Origin: Pseudomonadota bacterium
GTDB lineage: Bacteria > Pseudomonadota > Gammaproteobacteria > Ga0077536
DNA: 64,000 nucleotides
Reading direction: 5' to 3'
Assembly: GCA_016719885.1 (NCBI GenBank)
Contig: JADJYF010000003.1
Span: 85,857 to 149,856 of the forward strand
Numbering within the stretch: position 1 is the stretch's first letter; every line of letters begins with the position of its first letter. A program made the translations under genes and the position numbers. A model generated the notes under the pieces. That model was given only the letters and a program-made list of their open reading frames with translations, was not told the DNA's origin and did not search any database. Positions 22,161-29,674 of this stretch are shown here, one piece after another.

Positions 22161-22380
22161 ATGATTCGTCTCCTCGGCATCTCGGGCAGCCTGCGCCAGG
22201 GCTCCTACAACACCGCCGGTGCTGAAAGCGTTGGGCGTGCATCAGTGGACAGGCGGACGTCTGCTGGTATCGCGGGCCAACAAAAGCATCGGTGAGGATG
22301 GCGCCATCAGCGGCGCCGAACTGAACATGCAGATCAGGGAATTCGTGGTGGGCTTCGCCGCCTTCGTGGGCGCGCAGTGA
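22161..22380 (+). pseudogene. NADPH-dependent FMN reductase remnant with central deletion
   Basis: The start MIRLLGISGSLRQGSYNTA is the flavodoxin-like N-terminus of a ChrR/ArsH-type FMN reductase. It should run on for about 180 residues. Instead, at about 22217, the sequence jumps to a shifted frame reading VLKALGVHQWTGGRLLVS and ends ELNMQIREFVVGFAAFVGAQ at 22380, which is the usual C-terminus. About 110-130 central residues, including the rest of the flavin site, are missing and the two ends are out of frame. This is either a real internal deletion or a mis-joined assembly. No functional product is expected. Confidence 0.78.
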
Positions 22381-22384
22381 TGCG

Positions 22385-22924
22385 CTAAGTGTCGAACATC
22401 GACAGCTGAACGTTGGGCGTACCTTCGAGCGCCAGCAGGCGACGCTTGGTGGCGGCGCCGCCATGGGCCGAGAAGCCACCGAGGCCGTTGGCCCCCATGA
22501 CCCGATGGCAGGGCACGACCGGCGCGAACGGATTGGCGCCCATCGCCTGGCCGACGGCGCGCGACAGGCCGAGGTCGCCGAGCCGGCGTGCGATGTCGCC
22601 GTGCGAGAGTGTCTCGCCGCGCGGGATGGCGCGCACGATGGCGTACACCTGGCGGTGGAAATCGGGCACCGCGCGCATGTCGAGATGGATGAAATCGAGA
22701 TCCGGGTTGCCGCCCGCCAGGAGCGCGATGACGGATGCTTCGACGGCGCTAACCTCGGTGCCGGGCGTGGCGATGTCGAGCTCGGGAAAGCGTTTGCGTA
22801 ATCGGGCCAGCGTTGCCGCGGCGCTGCCCTCCGCCAGCTGCAGCCCGACGATGCCCTGCTCGCGCCACGCGCTGCCGCAGGGGCCGATGGCCGTGTCGAA
22901 GATGTGCAGTCCACCGATGCTCAT
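22385..22924 (-). CDS. ogt: Methylated-DNA--protein-cysteine methyltransferase
   Basis: This repairs O6-alkylguanine and O4-alkylthymine by taking the alkyl group onto its own cysteine. The 179-residue product has the active-site motif PVVPCHRVMG. The preceding helix-turn-helix SHGDIARRLGDLGLSRAVGQAMGANP ends with the usual Ala-Asn-Pro. The ATG at 22922-22924 begins MSIGGLHIFDTAIGPCG; the frame stays open upstream only because it reads through a repeat element. There is no Ada-type N-terminal domain. It converges with the FMN reductase remnant. Confidence 0.9.
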   Translation of the reverse strand: MSIGGLHIFDTAIGPCGSAWREQGIVGLQLAEGSAAATLARLRKRFPELDIATPGTEVSAVEASVIALLAGGNPDLDFIHLDMRAVPDFHRQVYAIVRAIPRGETLSHGDIARRLGDLGLSRAVGQAMGANPFAPVVPCHRVMGANGLGGFSAHGGAATKRRLLALEGTPNVQLSMFDT

Positions 22925-22955
22925 GAGGTCACCGTAGCAAAGCACGGTCGGAGAA

Positions 22956-23029
22956 TGTGGGTCAGCCTTCAGTCTGACATGTCGGCCGTATCCGCACCAA
23001 CCCAATGTCAGACTGAAGTCTGACCCACA
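22956..23029. repeat. REP-like inverted pair, family A (pair 2)
   Basis: The arms are at 22956-22979 and 23006-23029, 26 bases apart, with TGTGG heads outward. The first arm has one A-to-C change in the palindrome (GTCAGCCTTCAGTCTGAC) that makes a single stem mismatch. The second arm is perfect. The pair lies between ogt and the fadB-like gene, both on the minus strand. Confidence 0.92.
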
Positions 23030-23077
23030 GAGAAAGAGCAGCCGGGGCCACGCATCGCGCGGTCCCGGCGCTTACGC

Positions 23078-25183
23078 TCAACCCTCGCGCTTGGCCGCCC
23101 AGGCGCTGAAGGACGAACCGGCGTCGGCCAGTTCCTTCAACAGCGGCGCCGGCGTCCAGTAGAGATCGCCGTAGCGCTTGCGGTACTTCTCCATCGCCGC
23201 GACCACGGTCTTCAGACCGACTTCATCGGCGTACTGCATGGGGCCGCCGCGGTAGCGCGGCATGCCGTAGCCATGCACGAACACCACGTCGATGTCGCTC
23301 GGGCGGGTGGCGATGCCTTCGGCCAGGATCAGCGCGCCTTCGTTGATCATGGAGAACAGCAGGCGCTCGATGATCTCTTCGGGTGTCACGGCAATCTGCG
23401 GCACGCCGAGACGCTCGGCCTCGGCCTTGGCCAGTGCCGCCACTTCCGGATCCGGCACCGGCTTGCGGTCCACGTACTTGAAGATGCCGGCATTGGTCTT
23501 CTGACCCAGGCGACCCATTTCCGTCAGCTTGGCGACCATGCGGCAGTAGGCCGGGTCGCTGGGCTTGTCTTTCCACTCGTTGTTGACCTTGTCGAGCACG
23601 TCGAGACCGGAGAGATCCGACACGCCGTTGGGGCCCATTGCCATGCCCCAGTCGTAGGCGGCCTTGTCGATGTACTCCGGCGCGTTGCCTTCGAGGATCA
23701 TGCGCTGCGCTTCGCGCACGTAGGGGAAGAACATGCGGTTGCCGACGAAGCCGAAGCACACGCGCACCAGCACCGCCTGCTTGCGGATGGTCTTGGCCAT
23801 GGCCATGGAGGTGGCGATGACGTCGAGCGCGGTCTTGGCGCCGCGCACGATTTCCAACAGGGTCATGACATTGGCCGGCGCGAAGAAGTGCCAGCCGATG
23901 ACGTCCTGCGGGCGCTTGGTCGCGGCCGCGATTTCGTCGATGTCGAGGGTCGAGGTGTTGCTGGCGAGAATCGCGCCGGGTTTGGCGACCTTGTCGAGCT
24001 CGGCGAAGATTTCCTTCTTGAGCGCCATGTTCTCGAACACCGCTTCGACGATCAGATCGCAATCGCCGATGCCGCTGTAATCGACGGTGCCGCTGATCAG
24101 CGACATGCACTTGTCGAAGTCGGCCTGGGTCATGCGGCCCTTCTTCAGGGTGTTCTCGTAGTTGCCGCGGATGATGCCCAGGCCGCGGTCGAGGGCCGCC
24201 TGGTTGATTTCCTTCAGCACCACCGGGATGCCGACGTTGGCGAAGTTCATGGCGATGCCGCCACCCATGGTGCCGCCGCCCAGCACCGCGACCTGTCTGA
24301 CGTCGCGCAGCTTGGTCGAAGCCGGCACGTCCGGCACCTTGGCAGTGGCGCGCTCGGCGAAGAACAAGTGGCGCTGCGAACGCGAGTGCGGCGAGGTCAT
24401 GCATTCCATGAACAGCTCGCTTTCACGCTTGACGGCCTGGTCGTAGGGCAGGTTCACCGCCGCCTCGACGCACTTGATGATCTGCTCCGGGGCGAAGAAG
24501 CCACGCGCGCTGCGCGCCACTTCCTTGCGGTAGTTGGCGAAGAACTCGGCGTCGGCGCCGCTCTTGTCGACCGACATGTCGCGAATGCGGCGCGGCTGCG
24601 CGCCGTCGGCGATGAGCTTCTTGGCATAGGCGGTGGCGCCGGCCTTGAGATCCTCATCCGCCAGCAGGTGGTCGACGGCGCCGGCGGCCGCGGCGGCCTT
24701 GGCCGACATCGGCTTGCCACTGACCATCGCATCGAGCGCGGCCTTGGCGCCGATCAGGCGCGGCAGGCGCTGGGTGCCGGTGGCGCCCGGCAACAAGCCC
24801 AAGGTCACTTCCGGCAGGCCGAGCTTGGCGGACGGCACGGCCACGCGGTAATGGCAGCCCATGGCGGTTTCGAGACCACCGCCGAGCGCGGTGCCATGGA
24901 TGGCGGCGATGATGATCTTGGGCGAAGCCTCCATTTCCTCGATGACTTCCGGCAGCCAGGGATCCTGGCGCGGCTTGTCGAACTCGGTGATGTCGGCGCC
25001 GGCGATGAAAGTGCGGCCGGCGCAGATCAGGATGGCGGCCTTCGCGGCGCTGTCCGCCACGAACTGGCGCACGCAGTTCTGGAGACCCGCGCGTACCGGC
25101 AGCGACAGGGCGTTGACCGGCGGGCTGTCGACGGTGATGTATGCAATGTCGCCTTCGCGGCTGTAGGTGACTACGTCTGCCAT
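23078..25183 (-). CDS. Bifunctional enoyl-CoA hydratase / 3-hydroxyacyl-CoA dehydrogenase (FadB-type)
   Basis: It performs the second and third steps of beta-oxidation in one 701-residue chain. The N-terminal crotonase domain has oxyanion-hole segments AGRTFIAGADITEF and AAIHGTALGGGLETAMGCH. The NAD-binding Rossmann motif of the dehydrogenase is VAVLGGGTMGGGIAMNFA, near residue 300. The catalytic His region is VIGWHFFAPANVMTLLEIV, and FVGNRMFFPYV follows. The C-terminal duplicated dehydrogenase domain is complete. No thiolase is adjacent, so whether it acts as FadB, FadJ or a special-substrate enzyme is open. acuI lies 45 bases upstream on the same strand. Confidence 0.93.
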   Translation of the reverse strand: MADVVTYSREGDIAYITVDSPPVNALSLPVRAGLQNCVRQFVADSAAKAAILICAGRTFIAGADITEFDKPRQDPWLPEVIEEMEASPKIIIAAIHGTALGGGLETAMGCHYRVAVPSAKLGLPEVTLGLLPGATGTQRLPRLIGAKAALDAMVSGKPMSAKAAAAAGAVDHLLADEDLKAGATAYAKKLIADGAQPRRIRDMSVDKSGADAEFFANYRKEVARSARGFFAPEQIIKCVEAAVNLPYDQAVKRESELFMECMTSPHSRSQRHLFFAERATAKVPDVPASTKLRDVRQVAVLGGGTMGGGIAMNFANVGIPVVLKEINQAALDRGLGIIRGNYENTLKKGRMTQADFDKCMSLISGTVDYSGIGDCDLIVEAVFENMALKKEIFAELDKVAKPGAILASNTSTLDIDEIAAATKRPQDVIGWHFFAPANVMTLLEIVRGAKTALDVIATSMAMAKTIRKQAVLVRVCFGFVGNRMFFPYVREAQRMILEGNAPEYIDKAAYDWGMAMGPNGVSDLSGLDVLDKVNNEWKDKPSDPAYCRMVAKLTEMGRLGQKTNAGIFKYVDRKPVPDPEVAALAKAEAERLGVPQIAVTPEEIIERLLFSMINEGALILAEGIATRPSDIDVVFVHGYGMPRYRGGPMQYADEVGLKTVVAAMEKYRKRYGDLYWTPAPLLKELADAGSSFSAWAAKREG

Positions 25184-25228
25184 GGGGAGAATCCTCTCTA
25201 GTCTTTCGTTCGTTGCTTCGGTGTTGAT

Positions 25229-26224
25229 TTACTTGTTGACGTCGATGACCACGCGGCCACGGATCTCGCCGCGCAGAATCGATGCGCACAATTCAGGCAC
25301 GCGCGCCAGCGGCTCGACGGTGTAGACGCCCTTGAGCTCGGCCGGGTCGATGAGCTTGGCGAGATCGGCCCATGCGCGTTCGCGCGCCGCCATCGGCGCC
25401 ATCACCGAGTCGATGCCCTGCAGGCGCGCGTTGCGCAGCAGGAAGGGCATGACGGTGCTCGGCAGGTCGCCGCCGCCGGCGAGACCGCAGGCCGCCACCA
25501 CGCCGTTGTAACGCAGCTGCGCCAGCGCGCTGGCGAGGGTGGTCGAGCCGACGCTGTCGACACAGGCCGACCAGGTTTCCTTTTCCAGCGGCTTGCTCGC
25601 GCGTGCGAGTTCACTGCGCGCGATGGTGTCCTTGGCGCCGAGGCCCTTGAGATAGGCAGCCGTTTCGGGCCGGCCGGTGCTCGCCACCACTTCGTAGCCG
25701 AGCTTGGCCAGCAACATGATGGCGACCGAGCCGACGCCGCCGGCGCCGCCCGTCACCAGCACCGGGCCGTCGGCGGGTTGGGTACCGTGATCGCGAATGG
25801 CGTTGACCGCCAGCATCGAGGTGTAGCCGGCGGTGCCGATGGCCATCGCCAGCTCACTGCTGAAGGCGTCCGGAATGCGTACCAGGAAATCAGCATTGAC
25901 GCGCTGCTTTTGCGCGTAGGCGCCCCAGTGGCGCTCGGACAAGCCGTAGCCGTTCACCAGCACGCGATCGCCGGCCTTCCATTTCGACGAGCGCGACTCG
26001 ACCACCGTGCCAGCGAGATCGATGCCGCACACCATCGGCAGCTTGGCGCAGATCGGGAAGGTGTTGGTGACGGCCAGGCCGTCCTTGTAATTGACGGTCG
26101 AGAAATCGATATCGACCAGCACGTCTTCATCGGGCAGGTCGGCGAGGCCTAAGGTGGTCAAGGCGGCGCTGAACTTGCCGTCGGCGTCTTTGCTGGCCAG
26201 GATGGCCTTGATTGAATTGCTCAA
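25229..26224 (-). CDS. acuI: Acryloyl-CoA reductase-type MDR oxidoreductase (AcuI/YhdH)
   Basis: This 331-residue NADPH-dependent medium-chain reductase is of the YhdH/AcuI family, which reduces acryloyl-CoA to propionyl-CoA. Family marks are VNYKDGLAVTN, PMVCGIDLAGTVVES, VLVNGYGLSERHWGAYAQ and the cofactor motif VLVTGGAGGVGSVAIMLL. The start appears to be TTG (26222-26224), preceded by CGGAG at good spacing. The gene heads a likely unit with the fadB-type gene downstream. Reduced propionyl-CoA would suit a cell with B12-dependent acyl-CoA chemistry, but that link is inference. Confidence 0.88.
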   Translation of the reverse strand: MSNSIKAILASKDADGKFSAALTTLGLADLPDEDVLVDIDFSTVNYKDGLAVTNTFPICAKLPMVCGIDLAGTVVESRSSKWKAGDRVLVNGYGLSERHWGAYAQKQRVNADFLVRIPDAFSSELAMAIGTAGYTSMLAVNAIRDHGTQPADGPVLVTGGAGGVGSVAIMLLAKLGYEVVASTGRPETAAYLKGLGAKDTIARSELARASKPLEKETWSACVDSVGSTTLASALAQLRYNGVVAACGLAGGGDLPSTVMPFLLRNARLQGIDSVMAPMAARERAWADLAKLIDPAELKGVYTVEPLARVPELCASILRGEIRGRVVIDVNK

Positions 26225-26254
26225 TGGGAACTCCGGGTTCGTGGTTCTGGGTGT

Positions 26255-26626
26255 TTAGTCGATGGTGATGAACAGTGAGCGGCGCGGCTGTCCGTTCACG
26301 GCGCGGCTGATATGGCCCTGGCCGCTGGTGTCCTCGGCCAGCAGGATGTCGCCGGCGCCGAACACGCGGCGCGTGCCGTCGCCAATCTCGACGTCCAGCC
26401 CGCCTTCCAGGATCACGATGTACTGGCGCTCGGGCGCGTTGTGCCAGCTGTAGTCGTAGTTGCTGTCGGTGTGGCGGAAGATCAGGCTCTTGACCGGATG
26501 GCGCGCCGACAGGTGGCCGATCAGGCCCTGGTCGTCCATCTCGATGTCGAAGTCCTCGAAATGCGACTGCTGGTCGGCGCCCGTGTAGAGACGGGTCACG
26601 CGCATGCTGCGTTTGGCGGCGGCCAT
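26255..26626 (-). CDS. Cupin-domain protein
   Basis: The 123-residue protein is a single small beta-barrel of the cupin type. It has paired histidines in the region IFRHTDSNYDYSWHNAPERQYIVILEGGLDVEIGDG and the second cupin motif around GDILLAEDTSGQGH, fit for binding one metal ion. It could be a small dioxygenase, isomerase or sensor. It is 30 bases upstream of acuI on the same strand and diverges from the MoxR gene. Confidence 0.8.
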   Translation of the reverse strand: MAAAKRSMRVTRLYTGADQQSHFEDFDIEMDDQGLIGHLSARHPVKSLIFRHTDSNYDYSWHNAPERQYIVILEGGLDVEIGDGTRRVFGAGDILLAEDTSGQGHISRAVNGQPRRSLFITID

Positions 26627-26666
26627 GGGCTCCTCGAGGCGGTGAAGTGGACGGAACGGAGTCCGC

Positions 26667-26672
26667 TAGAAT
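26667..26672 (+). promoter_or_regulatory. Possible -10 element (TAGAAT)
   Basis: TAGAAT is followed by AAACC in the divergent gap between the cupin and MoxR genes, 81 bases before the MoxR ATG. The same hexamer occurs before two other plus-strand genes in the window. The -35 region is unclear. Confidence 0.3.
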
Positions 26673-26752
26673 AAACCGCCCGGCGCCGCCCTGACCACCC
26701 GCAGGACAGGCGCGCGACCGGCCGCAACCGACTACCGCAAGCGAGGAAACCC

Positions 26753-27670
26753 ATGACGGCGAGTGGCGCCTGGCAGCACCCTTTCGGCCGCGTCGATGAC
26801 GTGGCGGCGACTTTCGATGCCCATGATTACGTGGCCGACCGGCCGCTGTGCCTGACCACCAAGCTGGCCTTCGACCTCGGCAAGCCCATCCTGCTGGAGG
26901 GCGAGGCCGGGGTCGGCAAGACCGAGGTCGCCAAGGTGCTGGCCAGCGCGCTCGACACGCCGCTCATCCGCCTGCAGTGCTACGAGGGACTGGATGCCAG
27001 CGCCGCCCTCTACGAATGGAATTACGCGCGCCAGATCCTCGCCATCCGCCTGGCCGAGGCCGACGCCGCGCGCCGCACTGAACTCGACAGCGCGATCTTC
27101 GGCCCCGAGTTCCTGTTCGAGCGGCCGCTGTTGAAAGCCATCCGCCATCCCGGCCCGCGACCGGCGGTGCTGCTGATCGACGAAATCGATCGCGCCGACG
27201 AGGAGTTCGAAGCCTTCCTGCTCGAGATCCTGTCGGACTACCAGATCACGGTGCCCGAGCTCGGCACCTTCAGCGCCGTGCACAAGCCCTGCGTGATCCT
27301 GACCTCCAATCGCACCCGCGAATTGAACGACGCCCTGAAGCGCCGCTGCCTGTACCTGTGGATCGATTACCCGAGCCCGGAAAAGGAACGCGACATCATC
27401 ACCAAGCGCGTGCCCGGCATAGACCTTGAACTCGCCGAAGCGGTGACGCGCGTCATGCAGGGCCTGCGCGCAGTGGATTTCTACAAGCGGCCCGGCGTCG
27501 CCGAGGCCCTCGACTGGGCGCGCGCCCTGCTCGGGCTCGAGATCGGGAAGATCGTGCCGGAGACGGTGCTGGAGACGGCGGGCGTGGTGTTGAAGTATCG
27601 CGATGACGTGTCGCGGCTCGGCAAGATGGATCTGGATGCGCTGTTGCAGGGGAAGGCAGTGGAGTCGTGA
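26753..27670 (+). CDS. MoxR/CoxD-type AAA+ ATPase
   Basis: The 305-residue AAA+ ATPase resembles CoxD of carbon monoxide dehydrogenase clusters and other MoxR proteins that help insert metals or mature partner complexes. It has Walker A LLEGEAGVGKTEVAK near residue 45, Walker B VLLIDEIDRADEEFE near residue 140, sensor 1 VILTSNRTRELNDALKRRCLY, and a C-terminal helical lid. The next gene encodes a CoxE-like VWA protein, the standard partner. No cox structural genes are near, so the client is unknown. A repeat pair separates the two genes. Confidence 0.9.
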   Translation: MTASGAWQHPFGRVDDVAATFDAHDYVADRPLCLTTKLAFDLGKPILLEGEAGVGKTEVAKVLASALDTPLIRLQCYEGLDASAALYEWNYARQILAIRLAEADAARRTELDSAIFGPEFLFERPLLKAIRHPGPRPAVLLIDEIDRADEEFEAFLLEILSDYQITVPELGTFSAVHKPCVILTSNRTRELNDALKRRCLYLWIDYPSPEKERDIITKRVPGIDLELAEAVTRVMQGLRAVDFYKRPGVAEALDWARALLGLEIGKIVPETVLETAGVVLKYRDDVSRLGKMDLDALLQGKAVES

Positions 27671-27686
27671 GGCCTGCGCTTGCCAA

Positions 27687-27762
27687 TGTCAGACTGAAGT
27701 CTGACCCACACAATGACAGGGGGCGCCGGGCAGCTCCTTGTGGGTCAGACTTCAGTCTGACA
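27687..27762. repeat. REP-like inverted pair, family A (pair 3)
   Basis: The arms are at 27687-27710 and 27739-27762, with a 28-base spacer. Here the TGTGG heads point inward, the opposite of pairs 1, 2, 4 and 6. Both palindromes are perfect. The pair fills almost the whole gap between the MoxR ATPase and VWA genes, both on the plus strand. Confidence 0.92.
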
Positions 27763-27788
27763 TTCAGGGCATGGCACCGCGCCGAGCC

Positions 27789-28901
27789 ATGACCTCCCCG
27801 GCCGAACCCCTCATCGCCCAGACCCTGGCCCTGTGCCAGGCCGCCCGCGACGCCGGCCTGCCGGTGACCCAGGCGCGCGCCATCGATGTATTTCGCTCGC
27901 TCGCGATGATCGACTGGCAGGACGCCGAGGATTACCGCCTCGCCCTGCGCACCAACCTGGTGGCGAGCCGCGAGGACGAGATCCTGTTCGACCGGGTGTT
28001 CGCGGTGCATTTCGGCAAGAGCGAGTTCGAACACGACGGCGGCGCGATCCTCGCGCGTAGCGAGCTGTTGCGCGGCAATCTCGAGGCCGGCGGCCGTGCC
28101 AACGAAGCGCACCGCGACATGCTGACCGAGGCTGATACGTTTGGCGCGCAGGAGGTACAGCGTCGCGCCAACCTCGCCGCGCGATGGGACGCCGACGCGC
28201 CGCCGCTCGAGCAGATCATCCGCGAACTGGCGCGGCGGTTGGCCACGCGCCCGTCGCGACGCACGGCGCCGGCCCGTCACGGTGCGCGCGTGGACCTGCG
28301 CCGCTCCATGCGTCGCAGCGTGCGCCACGGTCTCGATCTCGTCCAACTGGCGCGCACCGCGCGCAAGACGCGCAAGACCCGCATCGTCATGCTGTGCGAC
28401 GTCAGCGGTTCGATGGACGCGTTCAATCCCTTCCTGCTGCAGCTCATGTTCGGCCTGCAACAGGCGCTGAAATCCAGCCGCACGCTGGTGTTCAGCACCC
28501 AGGTCAGCGAGATCACCCAGTACCTGCGCCGCCGCTCGGTGCTCGAGACCCTCGCCGAAATCGGCGACAAGGTGCGCCATTGGTCGGGCGGCACCGACGT
28601 CGGCGCGGCGCTCGGCCAACTCAATCGCGGCGTGCTGCGCGAAGGCTCGGCGCATGCCACGGTGCTCATCATCATCAGCGACGGTTACGACAACGGCGCG
28701 CCCGAGCGCATCGCGGCGGAGCTAGAGGCGGCCAAGCGTCGCGTGCGCACGCTGGTCTGGATCAACCCGATGTATGGCGCCAGCACCTTCGTGGTGAGGG
28801 CCGCCGGCATGAAGGCCGCCCTGCCCTACATCGATCATTTCCTGCCGGCCTTCAACGCGCGGGCCTTGCACGACCTGGTGAAGGGCCTGGCCGCCCTGTA
28901 G
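27789..28901 (+). CDS. VWA-domain protein, CoxE-like
   Basis: The 370-residue protein has a C-terminal von Willebrand A domain with an intact MIDAS site: DVSGSMD near residue 202, the Thr in SGGTDVGAAL, and IIISDGYDNG. The N-terminal 200 residues are helical and basic, as in CoxE. It is the expected partner of the upstream MoxR ATPase in a metal-dependent maturation system. ATG 27789 (MTSPAEPLIAQ) is the best start; 27771 is possible. Earlier in-frame codons lie inside a repeat. The TAG stop is supplied by the GTAG head of a family B repeat, so the C-terminus may have been trimmed by that insertion. Confidence 0.88.
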   Translation: MTSPAEPLIAQTLALCQAARDAGLPVTQARAIDVFRSLAMIDWQDAEDYRLALRTNLVASREDEILFDRVFAVHFGKSEFEHDGGAILARSELLRGNLEAGGRANEAHRDMLTEADTFGAQEVQRRANLAARWDADAPPLEQIIRELARRLATRPSRRTAPARHGARVDLRRSMRRSVRHGLDLVQLARTARKTRKTRIVMLCDVSGSMDAFNPFLLQLMFGLQQALKSSRTLVFSTQVSEITQYLRRRSVLETLAEIGDKVRHWSGGTDVGAALGQLNRGVLREGSAHATVLIIISDGYDNGAPERIAAELEAAKRRVRTLVWINPMYGASTFVVRAAGMKAALPYIDHFLPAFNARALHDLVKGLAAL

Positions 28902-28968
28902 ATGCGAATTCATTCGCACATTGATGGGAATGCCGCGTCATTCAATGCGCGAATGAATTCGCACCTAC
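28898..28968. repeat. REP-like inverted pair, family B (GTAG head)
   Basis: The first arm, 28898-28919, is GTAG followed by ATGCGAATTCATTCGCAC. The second, 28946-28968, is the reverse orientation and ends CTAC. The consensus palindrome is GTGCGAATTCATTCGCAC, and each arm has one end-base variant. The GTAG head of the first arm contains the stop codon of the VWA gene. Confidence 0.88.
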
Positions 28969-28998
28969 AATGACGTCTTCGCCACCGGGAAGCTGACC

Positions 28999-29589
28999 AT
29001 GGAACAACGCATCCGCGAACTGCTCGCCCAGATCAACACCCTGGAGGAAGAGCTCGCGCAGACCCTGCATGAAAAGGAGCAGCGCCTGTTCTACCAGTTC
29101 AAGGGGCGACGCATCGAGTTCGAGGACAGCATCCGCGCCACCCACAAGCGCCTGAAGCGCGGCGTGCTGCGCTGGCTGGTGACCGACCGGCCGCAGAATC
29201 TCCTGACCGGCCCCATCATCTACAGCCTCATCATTCCGCTGCTGACGCTCGACCTGTTCGTGAGCGTCTACCAGGCGCTGTGCTTCCCGGTCTACCGCGT
29301 GGCCAAGGTCAAACGCGCCGACTACGTGGTGATGGACCGCTACCACCTTGGCTATCTCAATTTCTTCGAGCGCTTCCACTGCGCCTACTGCGGCTACGCC
29401 AATGGCGTGCTGGCCTACGCGGTCGAGATCGCGGCGCGCACCGAGCAGTACTTCTGCCCGATCAAACACGCGCGCAAGGTGTTGGGCAGCCACGCGCGCG
29501 CCCAGCGCTTCCTGGAATACGGTGACGCGACCGATTACCACGCGCGCCTGGAGGCGTTCCGGCAGGCCTTGGATGAAGGCGGTGGATAA
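28999..29589 (+). CDS. Conserved hypothetical membrane protein with coiled coil and CxxC
   Basis: I do not recognise a named family. The 196-residue product begins with a charged coiled-coil helix (about residues 1-55, rich in Glu, Leu and Gln). It has a hydrophobic stretch around residues 72-98 (GPIIYSLIIPLLTLDLFVSVY) that could cross the membrane once or as a hairpin. A cysteine-rich soluble part follows with HCAYCGYANG, AARTEQYFCPIKHARK and other conserved-looking aromatics. The CxxC plus a later Cys-His could bind a metal or be redox active. It follows the VWA gene in the same direction, separated by the family B pair. Confidence 0.75.
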   Translation: MEQRIRELLAQINTLEEELAQTLHEKEQRLFYQFKGRRIEFEDSIRATHKRLKRGVLRWLVTDRPQNLLTGPIIYSLIIPLLTLDLFVSVYQALCFPVYRVAKVKRADYVVMDRYHLGYLNFFERFHCAYCGYANGVLAYAVEIAARTEQYFCPIKHARKVLGSHARAQRFLEYGDATDYHARLEAFRQALDEGGG

Positions 29590-29595
29590 TCCTTG

Positions 29596-29663
29596 TGTGG
29601 GTCAGACTTCAGTCTGACGAGCTTGCATGCTGCATCCGATGTCCGACTGAAGTCGGACCCACA
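29596..29663. repeat. REP-like inverted pair, family A (pair 4, compensated stem)
   Basis: The arms are at 29596-29618 and 29641-29663, with a 22-base spacer and heads outward. The second arm reads GTCCGACTGAAGTCGGAC: an A-T stem pair has become C-G on both sides, so pairing is kept. The pair lies between the 3' end of the membrane-protein gene (7 bases away) and the convergent glgA stop. Confidence 0.92.
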
Positions 29664-29674
29664 TTGACAGGGCT

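Noticed and set aside
27738..27788. Upstream start of the VWA gene at 27738
   Set aside because: Those codons lie within a family A repeat and translate to the same short peptide seen at other repeats, so they are not part of the gene.
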